64,000 nucleotides of DNA from CAZQMX01 sp964594965 (GTDB lineage: Bacteria; Patescibacteriota; Minisyncoccia; Portnoybacterales; UBA2143), in the NCBI GenBank assembly GCA_964594965.1, contig CAZQMX010000002.1, forward strand, positions 50,192 through 114,191, given 5' to 3'. The stretch's first letter is position 1; every line of letters starts with the position of its first letter. Shown piece after piece: positions 1 through 8,269 of the stretch. The translations under genes were made by a program, and so were the position numbers. Under the pieces are notes generated by a model, which was given only the letters and a program-made list of their open reading frames with translations, did no database searches and was not told the origin of the DNA.

Positions 1-1241
1 TCATCCAGGGCTTCTTTCTGCCCCAGAATCAGGGCAAAACGAGCATTCATCTTGTCGGCAATTTTCAACTGACTATTGATTGTATTTTTACTGAACGAAC
101 TTGATGTTTCTATGCCGGCCTGTCTTAGTTCTTCAAATAGTTTTAAGGATTTCTTCTTGCCTAATTCACCTAATTGAATCAGAAAAACCAGGGATGAATT
201 CCTTAAAGGGACTTTAACATCCTTCTCCATCATCAGATTAACTATCCTGTCCAATCCCATAGCAAAACCAACTCCGGGCGTATCTTTGCCGCCGAGGAGT
301 CTAACTAATCCGTCATAGCGGCCGCCGCCGCCCAAAGCAGACTGCCTGCCCGCCGAATTGGCGGGTCGGCCATCCCCTTCTTCCGGCCAGATCTCAAAAA
401 CGGTTTTAGTGTAATAATCCAGTCCCCGGACCAGATTAGAATTGAGGATATAGGGAACTTCAACTTCATCAAGATATTCAAGAACATTCTTAAAATGGTT
501 ATGACATTCTGGACAAAGATTATCAATTGTCTGAGGAGCTTCTCCGGCTATCAAAACACATTTTTCATTCTTGCAATCCAACAATCTTAAAGGATTTTGT
601 GAAAGTCGTTTCTGACAATTAGAACAAATTTCTTTTTTTCTCCTCCGGTAGAAATTAACCAGTTTCTTTCGGTAGGCCGGTCGGCATTGGCGACAGCCAA
701 TGCTATTAATCTGGGTAATGACATTTTTAAGACCAACTCCTTTAATAACGGAGAAGAATAATTGGATTAATTGGGCATCCAGAACCGGATCTTTTTCACC
801 AAAGATTTCAAAATTAGCCTGTTCATGCTGTCGGTAACGGCCTTTTTGAGATCTTTCATAGCGAAAAACCGGTCCGGTGCTATAGAGTTTAATTGGGTGT
901 GGCAAAGAAGAAAGACCGTTTTGAAGATAGGCCCTGATAACGGCCGGGGTAAATTCCGGACGAAGGACTAATTTGTCTCCCCCTTTTGTTCTAAGGGTAT
1001 ACATTTCCTTTTGGACAATATCAGTTGTCGCGCCAGTTCCCCTAATAAACAGATCAACATCTTCTATTATTGGAGTATCAATTTGTTCAAAGCCATAAGT
1101 CTTGGCTGTCTTAGAGATTACTTGCCTGGCTTTTTCCCAATAGGCCTGTTCTTGAGGCAGAATATCTCTTGTCCCCTTTGGCGCTTGAAAGGTTCTTTTT
1201 CTTTTCGGAGTTGTTGTTTTTTTCTTGCTTTTTGTTGGCAT
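1..1241 (-). CDS. hisS: Histidyl-tRNA synthetase, 3' end cut by window edge
   Basis: Class II aminoacyl-tRNA synthetase that charges tRNA-His. Reading the complement from the ATG at 1241 gives a basic Lys/Thr start, then APKGTRDILPQE, RPEFTPAVIRAYLQNG (motif 2 region), RYERSQKGRYRQHEQ and ALGGGGRYDGLV, all hallmark HisRS segments. The insertion domain carries Cys pairs (CRQC, CSNC, then a DCKNEKC segment) that may bind zinc. The gene leaves the window at base 1, so the C-terminal anticodon-binding part is incomplete. The start lies 2 nt after the lepB stop, suggesting a lepB-hisS operon. A palindrome at 345-370 (CCCGCC-5-GGCGGG) adds about 11 residues (GRPANSAGRQS) just before the glycine-rich motif; see findings. 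Confidence 0.95.
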   Translation of the reverse strand, partial: MPTKSKKKTTTPKRKRTFQAPKGTRDILPQEQAYWEKARQVISKTAKTYGFEQIDTPIIEDVDLFIRGTGATTDIVQKEMYTLRTKGGDKLVLRPEFTPAVIRAYLQNGLSSLPHPIKLYSTGPVFRYERSQKGRYRQHEQANFEIFGEKDPVLDAQLIQLFFSVIKGVGLKNVITQINSIGCRQCRPAYRKKLVNFYRRRKKEICSNCQKRLSQNPLRLLDCKNEKCVLIAGEAPQTIDNLCPECHNHFKNVLEYLDEVEVPYILNSNLVRGLDYYTKTVFEIWPEEGDGRPANSAGRQSALGGGGRYDGLVRLLGGKDTPGVGFAMGLDRIVNLMMEKDVKVPLRNSSLVFLIQLGELGKKKSLKLFEELRQAGIETSSSFSKNTINSQLKIADKMNARFALILGQKEALD

Positions 1242-1243
1242 GA

Positions 1244-1762
1244 TTAAAAAACCTCTGCTTGATTAAAAGGCCAGGCTCTTATCCAGACCTGACCAACAAT
1301 ATTATCTTCTGGTAAAGCTCCCCATCGTCTTGAATCAGAACTAGCTTTCCGGTTATCGCCCAAAACAAAATATTCTTGATTGCCTAATTCTATCCTGGTC
1401 TCTCCTTGGGTGGTCATTTCTTCAGAAAGATAACCTGTTTCATCAAGTTGAAGATTATTAACAAAAACCCGACCACCTTTAATCTCTATTATCTCGCCGG
1501 GAAGACCGACAATTCTTTTAATATAATACTGGGAAGGGTCAAGGGGATATTTAAAAACAACAACATCCCCGCGCTGGGGATTATCAAAGCGATAGCCAAT
1601 TTCATTAATAACCAGATATTGACCATTATCAAAATTGGGCTCCATTGAAGCCCCACGAACGAAAAACGGCTGAATTAAGTAATAGCGGACCGGGATAATG
1701 ATAGCCAGGGAAATAACGACTATTTTAACTATTTCCCAGATAAAAGTCAGTAATTTTTTCAT
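1244..1762 (-). CDS. lepB: Signal peptidase I
   Basis: Membrane serine protease that removes signal peptides from exported proteins. At 172 aa it is a compact single-anchor form: a transmembrane segment at residues 8-24, the catalytic Ser in GASMEP (S39), the catalytic Lys in YYIKRIVG (K82), and the conserved C-terminal box VLGDNRKASSDSRRWG. It precedes hisS with a 2-nt gap. A promoter is visible on the minus strand, -35 TTGATT at 1876-1871, 17-nt spacer, -10 TAGAAT at 1853-1848, placing a 65-nt palindromic repeat inside the 5' untranslated region. Family assignment is firm. Confidence 0.95.
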   Translation of the reverse strand: MKKLLTFIWEIVKIVVISLAIIIPVRYYLIQPFFVRGASMEPNFDNGQYLVINEIGYRFDNPQRGDVVVFKYPLDPSQYYIKRIVGLPGEIIEIKGGRVFVNNLQLDETGYLSEEMTTQGETRIELGNQEYFVLGDNRKASSDSRRWGALPEDNIVGQVWIRAWPFNQAEVF

Positions 1763-1770
1763 TGCTTTTT

Positions 1771-1835
1771 TGTCATTCTGAGCGAAGCGAAGAATCTGTT
1801 TAACAGATCCTTCGGGCTTTGCCCTCAGGATGACA
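1771..1835. repeat. 65-nt REP-like palindromic repeat, copy 1
   Basis: Begins TGTCATTCTGAGCGAAGCG and ends in CCCTCAGGATGACA; the two halves are inverted copies, so it folds into one long hairpin around AATCTGTTTAACAGAT. Copy 2 at 63680-63744 is the reverse complement with only two differences and the same 65-nt length. A more diverged copy lies at 22587-22647. Confidence 0.9.
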
Positions 1836-1847
1836 ACTCTGTTGTCA

Positions 1848-1891
1848 ATTCTAAACTATTTCTTGTTGAAAATCAACCACTCTGATATACT
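1848..1891. promoter_or_regulatory. Divergent promoters of lepB (-) and the LCP gene (+)
   Basis: Minus strand: TTGATT (1876-1871), 17 nt, TAGAAT (1853-1848), driving lepB. Plus strand: -10 TATACT at 1886-1891, 7 nt before the LCP ATG at 1899, with only a weak -35 (TTGTTG, 1863-1868, 17-nt spacer). The plus-strand spacing predicts transcription starting at or next to the ATG, i.e. a leaderless mRNA. Prediction from sequence only. Confidence 0.5.
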
Positions 1892-1898
1892 TTGAAGA

Positions 1899-2894
1899 AT
1901 GACAGGAAAAAAGAAAAAAAGAATTGTTTCCTGGGTTGTATTCTTTACATTTTTCTTGTTTCTTTTTTTTCTCTATCAGATAATGCCTTCTTCTTCTTTT
2001 GAAGTCCAGTCGGGTCAGGAATTATCAGAAGAGAGAAAAATTGTTTTCAAATCCCTTCCTATAATTTCAAAAGAGGGGGATCTCAAAAAAAACATTTTAA
2101 TTCTTGGTCGGCCAGGTCCGGGCTATTCCGGCAGTAACCTAACCGATACCATTATTCTGGCCCGTATTGACCAAAGCGATTCATCCAAAAAAGCAACTTT
2201 GATTTCTTTACCAAGGGATTTACTTGTTAAAGTTCCTGAAAAAGGAAATCTGACTAAAATCAATTCTCTCTACACTCTTTCCGGCATAGAGGGCCTAAAA
2301 GAGAAAATTAAAGAAATTACTGGTCTTTCAGTTAATAATCATCTCATTATTGACCTGGTTGTTTTCAAGGAAATCATTGATTTAATTGATGGTCTTAATG
2401 TCTATGTTGCTCAGGATATCCATGACCCGTATTTTCCCGGGCCAAATCACACTTACCAGACATTTAACTTAGCCGCCGGCTGGCGCTATCTTGATGGAGA
2501 GAATGCCTTGAAATATGCCCGGACCCGCTATACTTCGCCTAACGGCGACTTTGACCGAATGGCTCGTCAGCAACAGATTATCCAGCTTCTAAAACAAAAA
2601 GTTCTGGCCCTTAATCCCTTATGGGACTTTCCAACCTATTTGAAAATATTTAATTCCCTTAATGAACGAATTGAAACTGACCTCTCTATTTTAGAAATGC
2701 GTCTTTTTTATCAGATTGCCAAAGAGATTGGGGCTGATAGAATAAGGAGTGTTGTTGTCGATAAAAAGGAAACCGGACTTTTGACCGGCGGCGGAGTCAT
2801 GTTTGGAGAGCAAATGGCCTCGGTTGTCTATCCTGTTATTGGACAAGGGAATTACCGGGAAATACAAGGATATATTAAGGAAAGTATTAAATGA
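1899..2894 (+). CDS. LytR-CpsA-Psr (LCP) family cell-wall ligase
   Basis: LCP enzymes transfer glycopolymers from lipid carriers to peptidoglycan at the outer membrane face. The 331-aa protein has a short basic cytoplasmic N-terminus, one transmembrane anchor (about residues 9-28) and an extracytoplasmic LCP domain (about 60-260). Diagnostic segments are LTDTIILARID, ISLPRDLLVKVP with the conserved Arg, KINSLYT, and the C-terminal ALKYARTRYTSPNGDFDRM box that binds pyrophosphate/polyprenyl lipid. It overlaps pth by 4 nt (ATGA), so the two are probably co-transcribed. The exact glycopolymer is unknown. Confidence 0.9.
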   Translation: MTGKKKKRIVSWVVFFTFFLFLFFLYQIMPSSSFEVQSGQELSEERKIVFKSLPIISKEGDLKKNILILGRPGPGYSGSNLTDTIILARIDQSDSSKKATLISLPRDLLVKVPEKGNLTKINSLYTLSGIEGLKEKIKEITGLSVNNHLIIDLVVFKEIIDLIDGLNVYVAQDIHDPYFPGPNHTYQTFNLAAGWRYLDGENALKYARTRYTSPNGDFDRMARQQQIIQLLKQKVLALNPLWDFPTYLKIFNSLNERIETDLSILEMRLFYQIAKEIGADRIRSVVVDKKETGLLTGGGVMFGEQMASVVYPVIGQGNYREIQGYIKESIK

Positions 2895-3460
2895 TGAAAT
2901 TAATTGTTGGCTTGGGCAATCCTGGAGAGAAATATGAAAAGACCCGTCATAATTTGGGTTGGCGGGTAATTGATTTTTTAGTTGAAGAAATGGGAATTAA
3001 TCAATTAAAGGAAGATAAAAAATTTAAATCCCTGATTGGTAAAAAGAATAATATCATTTTGTCCAAACCACTGACCTTTATGAATAACTCTGGTCAAAGC
3101 GTTAAGGCCGTTGCTGACTATTTTAAAATTCTTAATCAGGATATTTTAATTATCCATGATGATATTGATTTGGATTTAGGCGAGACAAGGATACAGGAAG
3201 GCAGAGGCGCTGCCGGACATAAGGGAGTTGAATCAATTATTGAACACTTAGGAACAAAAGATTTTAAGAGAATTAGAATTGGCGTTAAACCGGCAGAAGA
3301 GAATATTGATACCCCGAAAGGGAATAAATTCCCAACGGGGCAGGCAGAAAAGTTTGTTCTAGAAAACTTTACTAACCAGGAAGAAAAGATTATTGGAGAA
3401 ATAATTAAAAAGGCCGCCCAAATAATTAGGACGACTTTTAAACTACCTAGTCTTCACTAG
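2891..3460 (+). CDS. pth: Peptidyl-tRNA hydrolase
   Basis: Cleaves peptidyl-tRNAs dropped by the ribosome, recycling tRNA. 189 aa, normal for the family. N-terminal VGLGNPGEKYEKTRHNLG holds the catalytic His (H20); KPLTFMNNSGQSV and LIIHDDIDLDLG follow, with the GAAGHKGVESI loop. A palindrome at 3312-3340 (CCCCG...CGGGG) encodes an extra TPKGNKFPTG segment after RIGVKPAEENI, a likely in-frame repeat insertion. The last 14 nt form one strand of a long stem with sequence downstream, see the RNA entry. Start at 2891 overlaps the LCP stop; the second ATG (2894) is an equal alternative. Confidence 0.95.
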   Translation: MMKLIVGLGNPGEKYEKTRHNLGWRVIDFLVEEMGINQLKEDKKFKSLIGKKNNIILSKPLTFMNNSGQSVKAVADYFKILNQDILIIHDDIDLDLGETRIQEGRGAAGHKGVESIIEHLGTKDFKRIRIGVKPAEENIDTPKGNKFPTGQAEKFVLENFTNQEEKIIGEIIKKAAQIIRTTFKLPSLH

Positions 3461-3581
3461 CCTACCCAGGAGCGTTAGAAACAAGTTCGCAAAAGCGAGT
3501 CATCTCTAATCTTTCAGCCGCTTGAACTAGGAGGGATTGTTCAAGTAATGGCTACTCCGCGGGCAGGCTGGTAGAGACTAG
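3447..3581 (+). ncRNA. Candidate structured RNA between pth and dprA
   Basis: No reading frame fits this gap. 3447-3467 can pair with 3561-3581 over 21 positions (17 Watson-Crick pairs, two G-U, two mismatches). Inside are GGAG (3469-3472) against CTCC, a TTAGA/TCTAA stem capped by TCGC-AAAA-GCGA, and AGCC...CTTGAAC/GTTCAAG...GGCT with an AGGAGGG-containing loop. That is a closed multi-branch fold of about 135 nt with no U-tract after it, so it is not a simple terminator. It does not match the consensus of SRP RNA, 6S, RNase P or riboswitches I can recall. Function unknown. Confidence 0.45.
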
Positions 3582-3610
3582 TTTGCCTATAAGAGGTCAT
3601 ACTATAAAAA

Positions 3611-4495
3611 ATGGAAGGAATTGTCAATAAAAAATATTTTAATGCCTTTAATTGTATTGATGGAATCGGTCCAATTGCTTTTAAGAAATTATTAGTTCAT
3701 TTTAAATCTTTGAAAGATGCCTGGTCTGCTGATCTAATTGAATTCAGCCGAGCAGGCCTAAGCAGGTCAGTTATTGAACAAATTAAAAAACAGAGGCCAA
3801 AGATTAACCCTGATTTGGAAATGGAAAAACTTTCAAGAGAAAATATTGACCTAATTACAGTTTTTGATAAAAATTATCCTCAATTGCTTAAAGAAATCTA
3901 TGCTCCGCCGGCAATGCTATACATTCGCGGCCAATTCAAACCAAAAGATAAATTCAGTTTAGGTATTGTCGGACCAAGAAAACTTTCTCCCTACGGAAAA
4001 CAAATTACTCCCTTAATTACAGCTGAATTATCTCAATCAGGATTAACTATTGTCAGTGGTTTAGCCAAAGGAATTGACACCTTGGCTCATCAGGCAACAA
4101 TAAAATCCAAAGGAAGAACAATTGCTGTTTTGGGCTCTGGTCTGGATAAAAGGAGCATCTATCCTTATCAGAACAAGCATCTGGCTGAAGAGGTCAGCCA
4201 GAACGGCGCTCTTATCAGTGAGTACCCGATTGGTACCCGTCCTCTGGCTCAGAACTTTCCCCAGCGCAACAGAATTATTTCCGGCCTGAGCTTAGGAATT
4301 CTGGTTATTGAAGCTGGAGAAAAAAGCGGGTCTTTAATTACTGCCCGAGATGCTTTAGAACAAAATCGAGAGGTCTTTGCCATCCCTGGTTCGATTTTAA
4401 GCCAAAACTCGACAGGAAGTAATAATTTGATTAAAATGGGAGCAAAGCTGGTAAGCCAGGCTAATGATATTTTGGAAGAACTGAATTTGAGATAA
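3611..4495 (+). CDS. dprA: DNA-processing protein DprA
   Basis: DprA (Smf) protects incoming single-stranded DNA during natural transformation and loads RecA. The 294-aa protein has an N-terminal helix-hairpin-helix/SAM-like part (INCIDGIGPIAFKKLL, residues ~15-30) and the Rossmann-fold DprA domain (about 75-285) with LGIVGPRKLSPYG, TIVSGLAKGIDTLAHQ, TIAVLGSGLD and NRIISGLSLGILVIEA. It stops where many minimal DprA proteins stop, without the C-terminal winged helix. TACTAT at 3600-3605 sits 5 nt before the ATG and could be a leaderless -10. Together with PilB it hints at DNA-uptake capacity. Confidence 0.93.
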   Translation: MEGIVNKKYFNAFNCIDGIGPIAFKKLLVHFKSLKDAWSADLIEFSRAGLSRSVIEQIKKQRPKINPDLEMEKLSRENIDLITVFDKNYPQLLKEIYAPPAMLYIRGQFKPKDKFSLGIVGPRKLSPYGKQITPLITAELSQSGLTIVSGLAKGIDTLAHQATIKSKGRTIAVLGSGLDKRSIYPYQNKHLAEEVSQNGALISEYPIGTRPLAQNFPQRNRIISGLSLGILVIEAGEKSGSLITARDALEQNREVFAIPGSILSQNSTGSNNLIKMGAKLVSQANDILEELNLR

Positions 4496-4630
4496 TTATC
4501 AACTCTCAATAACCAATAACCAATCAACGATCAAGTATCAATGATCAATTCTTGAATTAATTAATTTAATTGAAAATTAAGAAATTGATAATTGTTTGAT
4601 AATTGAAAATTGATAATTGAAAATTAGCTT
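4496..4630. repeat. AT-rich tandem repeats between dprA and topA
   Basis: The gap is made of short degenerate direct repeats such as AACCAATAACCAAT, then ATTGATAATTG/GAAAATTGATAATTG repeated to the topA start. No stem, promoter or reading frame is convincing. Comparable low-complexity runs occur at 9175-9246 and 29020-29040. Confidence 0.7.
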
Positions 4631-6700
4631 ATGCGTTTAGTCATAGTTGAATCCCCAACTAAATCAAAAACAATCTCTCGGTATCTAGGTAAAGACTATC
4701 GGGTGCTTTCTTCCTATGGGCATATTCGTGACTTGCCAATAAAAGGACTTGGCATTGATGTTAAAAAAGATTTTAAGCCGGAATATGTTGTTCCGGAAAA
4801 AGCTGAAAAAGTAGCCAAGGAACTTAAGGCTGCCGCTAAGAAAGCAAAGTTGGTTATTCTTGCTACGGACGGAGACAGAGAAGGAGAAGCCATTGCCTGG
4901 CATATTCTTCATATTCTAAAATTATCTGATTCTTCTTATCAACGAATTGTCTTTCACGAAATAACCAAGAAAGCAATTGAAAAAGCACTTAAAAATCCTC
5001 ATAAAATTAATCTGAAACTTGTTAACGCCCAGCAGGCTCGACGAATTCTGGACAGGTTAGTTGGATACAAGCTTTCGCCTTTCCTTTGGAAAAAGGTTGT
5101 CCGGGGACTCTCAGCCGGCCGGGTTCAATCAGTCACCGTCCGACTAATTGTTGACCGGGAAAGAGAAATCAAGGCCTTTAAACCGGATGAGTACTGGTCT
5201 ATTGAGGCCAAGTTAAAAAAACGGGAAGAAAAGGAAGAATTCATTGCTCATTTAATAAGGGAGAATAAGAAATCAATTTCTAAACTGGGAATAAAGAATA
5301 AGAAAGAAGCTGATGGGATATTAAAGAATTTAAAAGATGCCCAATACCAGGTTTCCAGGATTGAAAGCAAAGAAGCTCAAAGGCATCCTGGTCCTCCTTT
5401 TACAACCAGCACCCTTCAACAGGAAGCCGCCCGTAAACTAGGATTTTCATCCCAGCAAACAATGCGGATCGCCCAGCAACTTTATGAAGGAGTAGGGCTA
5501 AGCAAAGGGTCAACTGGATTAATTACTTATCATCGAACTGATTCTCTCAATATTTCCGGCGAAGCATTAAGAAAAGCCCAAGAATTTATTCAGGAAAAAT
5601 TCGGCTCTAAATATTCTCTAACTGCCCCGAGGGTCTTTAAAACTAAATCTAAAGGCGCTCAGGAGGCCCACGAGGCCATCCGACCAACCAGGCCGGGCCG
5701 GGAACCGGGAAAGATCAAACAACGCCTGGATAAAAGACAACTTAGACTTTATGACCTAATCTGGAAAAGATTTATTGCCTCTCAAATGACACCTGCTATT
5801 TTGGATTCAACTTCAGTTGATATTCAGGCCAAGGGAGCATCGAATAAATCATATACTTTCCGAGCAACCGGTTCTGTCATTAAATTCGACGGATTTTTGA
5901 AGGTTTATCCAGGGAAAATGAAAGAAAACATTCTGCCAAAATTAACCAAGGAAGAAATTATGAAATTAATCAAACTATTCTCCGAACAGCACTTTACCAA
6001 ACCCCCGGCCCGATATACGGAAGCTTCCTTGATTAAAATTCTGGAAGAATACGGCATTGGCCGTCCTTCAACCTATGCTCCAACTATTAATACTATCCAA
6101 AAACGCGGCTATACAGAAAAAGATGAACAAAAAAGATTTGTTCCAACAGAAATTGGTTTAATTGTCACAGACATTCTTAAAGAAAATTTCTCTCAAATTG
6201 TTGATGTTAAATTTACCGCTAAGATAGAAGAAGACCTTGATGAAATTGCTCGAGGAAAACAGGACTGGGTCAAAACCCTGAAAGAATTCTACGAGCCTTT
6301 CATTAAAAATCTGGAGAAGAAATATGATGAAGTCAAAAAGATAAAATTTGAGGAAAAGACCGATAAAAAATGTCCCAAATGCAGTAAGCCAATGGTAATT
6401 AAAATGGGACGATTTGGAAAGTTCTATTCTTGTTCTACCTTCCCGAAATGCAAGCATGCTGAACCAATTATTAATTCAACTGGTGTTAAATGTCCCGAAT
6501 GCCAAAAAGGTGAAATTGTTGAAAGGAAAACAAGAAAAGGAAAAACCTTTTATTCCTGTTCCAAATACCCTAAATGTAAATATGCTCTTTGGGACAAGCC
6601 GATTGATGAAAAATGCCCGAAATGTAAATCACTTCTGGTAGAAAAGGGTAAAAAGATTAAATGCAGTAATAAGGAATGCGGATATGTAAAGGAAATGTAA
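4631..6700 (+). CDS. topA: DNA topoisomerase I
   Basis: Type IA topoisomerase that relaxes negative supercoils. 689 aa: TOPRIM domain at the N-terminus (LVIVESPTKSKTISRYLG, ATDGDREGEAIAWHI with the acidic DxD-type residues), the gate domains with the active-site Tyr in GLITYHRTDS (about residue 300), RPSTYAPTINTI near residue 480, and a C-terminal tail (about 580-689) with three Cys4 zinc ribbons starting CPKCSKP, CPECQKG and CPKCKSL. Length and three ribbons are typical for bacterial TopA. A clear terminator follows directly. Confidence 0.97.
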   Translation: MRLVIVESPTKSKTISRYLGKDYRVLSSYGHIRDLPIKGLGIDVKKDFKPEYVVPEKAEKVAKELKAAAKKAKLVILATDGDREGEAIAWHILHILKLSDSSYQRIVFHEITKKAIEKALKNPHKINLKLVNAQQARRILDRLVGYKLSPFLWKKVVRGLSAGRVQSVTVRLIVDREREIKAFKPDEYWSIEAKLKKREEKEEFIAHLIRENKKSISKLGIKNKKEADGILKNLKDAQYQVSRIESKEAQRHPGPPFTTSTLQQEAARKLGFSSQQTMRIAQQLYEGVGLSKGSTGLITYHRTDSLNISGEALRKAQEFIQEKFGSKYSLTAPRVFKTKSKGAQEAHEAIRPTRPGREPGKIKQRLDKRQLRLYDLIWKRFIASQMTPAILDSTSVDIQAKGASNKSYTFRATGSVIKFDGFLKVYPGKMKENILPKLTKEEIMKLIKLFSEQHFTKPPARYTEASLIKILEEYGIGRPSTYAPTINTIQKRGYTEKDEQKRFVPTEIGLIVTDILKENFSQIVDVKFTAKIEEDLDEIARGKQDWVKTLKEFYEPFIKNLEKKYDEVKKIKFEEKTDKKCPKCSKPMVIKMGRFGKFYSCSTFPKCKHAEPIINSTGVKCPECQKGEIVERKTRKGKTFYSCSKYPKCKYALWDKPIDEKCPKCKSLLVEKGKKIKCSNKECGYVKEM

Positions 6701-6730
6701 AAGCCGCCTCCAGCAGGGACGGCTTTTTTA
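6700..6730 (+). terminator. Rho-independent terminator of topA
   Basis: AAAAGCCG stem arm at 6699-6706, loop CCTCCAGCAGGGA, complementary CGGCTTTTTT at 6720-6729, immediately after the topA stop. Confidence 0.85.
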
Positions 6731-6745
6731 GTAAAAAAACGACTC

Positions 6746-6774
6746 TTGTCAAATGAGAAATCTTATTGTATAAT
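6746..6774 (+). promoter_or_regulatory. Sigma-70 type promoter of the RelA/SpoT gene
   Basis: TTGTCA at 6746-6751, exactly 17 nt, TATAAT at 6769-6774, then 10 nt to the ATG at 6785. The predicted start of transcription is within a few bases of the ATG, so the mRNA would be nearly leaderless. This also shows that the longer frame opening with TTG at 6746 is not the real start. Confidence 0.8.
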
Positions 6775-6784
6775 CAGAATTACT

Positions 6785-8269
6785 ATGGTCACTATTGAAA
6801 AAATTGTTGACGAGTTCAAAAAGAATCATCCCTTGGCCAGCGCCAAGGTTATTGAAAGGGCTTGTGAGTTCGCTGAAAAACATCATCGGGGACACAAGAG
6901 AGCGTCTGGCGAACCATATTTTAATCACTGTCTTAGCACAGCTTTGACTTTAGCAGAGTTAAAGTTGGACGCTAAAACAATTGCCGCTGGCCTACTTCAT
7001 GATGTTCTAGATGATACTAGGGCAACTCCCGGTCAAGTAAAGAAGAATTTCGGGGAGAATATTTTAAATCTTGTTAAGGGCGTCTGTAAAATGGGAAAGA
7101 TTAAATATCGGGGCAAAGAGAGAATGGTTGAAAACTTAAGAAGATTGTTTTTAGCCATGGCTAAAGATATCCGGGTAATTCTGATTAAACTGGCTGACCG
7201 GCTTCATAATATGAAAACCCTTGATGCCTTACCAGAAGAAAAGCAAAAGAGAATTGCCTTGGAAACCCTAGAAATCTACGCTCCTTTAGCTGATCGGCTT
7301 GGTATTAATGAATTAAAAGGAGACCTGGAAGACCTGGCTTTTAAATATGTTTATCCTGAAGAATACCAGGAAATAGTTAGCCAGGTTGAAGATAAATACA
7401 TCCAGGGAAAAAAGTATCTTCAAAAGATTATTCCGATTATCAAAAAAACTTTGGCCAAAAAAGATGTCCGGGTAATAGAAATCCATGCCCGGACCAAACA
7501 TCACTATAGATTATACCGGAAACTTCTCCGTCATGATATGGATTGGCATAAGGTTTATGACCTGGTTGCCTTGCGAATTATCGTTCCGGATATTGAAAAC
7601 TGCTACGCTGCTTTAGGAATAATTCATAAAAAATGGAAGCCGCTTATTGGCCGAATTAAAGATTACATTGCCATACCCAAACCCAATGGCTATCAATCGC
7701 TTCACACAACCGTTTTTTGCCAAGGAGGAAAGATTACTGAATTCCAGATCAGAACTCCTCAAATGCATCAGGAGTCAGAATATGGTATTGCTGCCCATTG
7801 GTATTACAGCGAAGAAAAAGGCCTTAAATCATATATTAAAAAGAAAATTTTAAGACGGGAACCAAAAAGAGAATTCAAAGAAGAAGAACTAGGCTGGGTC
7901 AAACAACTTCAGGAATGGCAAAAAGAAAAATTCTCCTCGCCGGAAGAATTTATTGATTCTTTGAAAATTGATTTTCTTAAGGACCGGATTTTTGTCTTTA
8001 CTCCCAAGGGTGATGTTATCGACCTGCCCGAAGGGGCAACTCCAATTGATTTTGCTTATCAGATTCACAGCGATATTGGCCACCAGTGCACCGGCGCAAA
8101 GATTGACGGAAAATTAAGTTCTTTATCTCGACCGCTCCAAAATGGGGAGATGATTGAAATTATTACCCAAAAAAACAAAAAGCCAAACAGGGATTGGCTT
8201 AAGTTTGTTAAAACCAGCGAAGCCAGAAAAAGAATTAAAAACTGGTATCGAAAAGAGGAAAATCCTTAA
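6785..8269 (+). CDS. RelA/SpoT-family (p)ppGpp synthetase/hydrolase
   Basis: Bifunctional stringent-response enzyme candidate. With the ATG at 6785 it has 494 aa. HD hydrolase domain near 30-180: HHRGHKRASGEPYFNHCL, AGLLHDVLDDT and LIKLADRLHNMKTL supply the metal-binding His and Asp residues. Synthetase domain about 220-340: IKDYIAIPKPNGYQSLHTTV, EFQIRTPQMH and the GIAAHWYY box. A TGS domain follows (IFVFTPKGDVIDLPEGATP). The protein ends after TGS, lacking the C-terminal zinc-finger and ACT regulatory part of full-length RelA/SpoT, so ribosome sensing may be simplified. Both catalytic sites look intact. It converges with parB, overlapping its stop by 4 bp. Confidence 0.93.
   Translation: MVTIEKIVDEFKKNHPLASAKVIERACEFAEKHHRGHKRASGEPYFNHCLSTALTLAELKLDAKTIAAGLLHDVLDDTRATPGQVKKNFGENILNLVKGVCKMGKIKYRGKERMVENLRRLFLAMAKDIRVILIKLADRLHNMKTLDALPEEKQKRIALETLEIYAPLADRLGINELKGDLEDLAFKYVYPEEYQEIVSQVEDKYIQGKKYLQKIIPIIKKTLAKKDVRVIEIHARTKHHYRLYRKLLRHDMDWHKVYDLVALRIIVPDIENCYAALGIIHKKWKPLIGRIKDYIAIPKPNGYQSLHTTVFCQGGKITEFQIRTPQMHQESEYGIAAHWYYSEEKGLKSYIKKKILRREPKREFKEEELGWVKQLQEWQKEKFSSPEEFIDSLKIDFLKDRIFVFTPKGDVIDLPEGATPIDFAYQIHSDIGHQCTGAKIDGKLSSLSRPLQNGEMIEIITQKNKKPNRDWLKFVKTSEARKRIKNWYRKEENP

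Noticed and set aside
305..971. Reading frames on both strands over hisS
   Set aside because: Antisense and off-frame shadows of hisS; the true frame has no stop in the window because the gene runs off the edge.
6746..6784. TTG start giving a longer RelA/SpoT protein
   Set aside because: The stretch is the -35/spacer/-10 of a clear promoter, and the HD protein starts naturally at ATG 6785.
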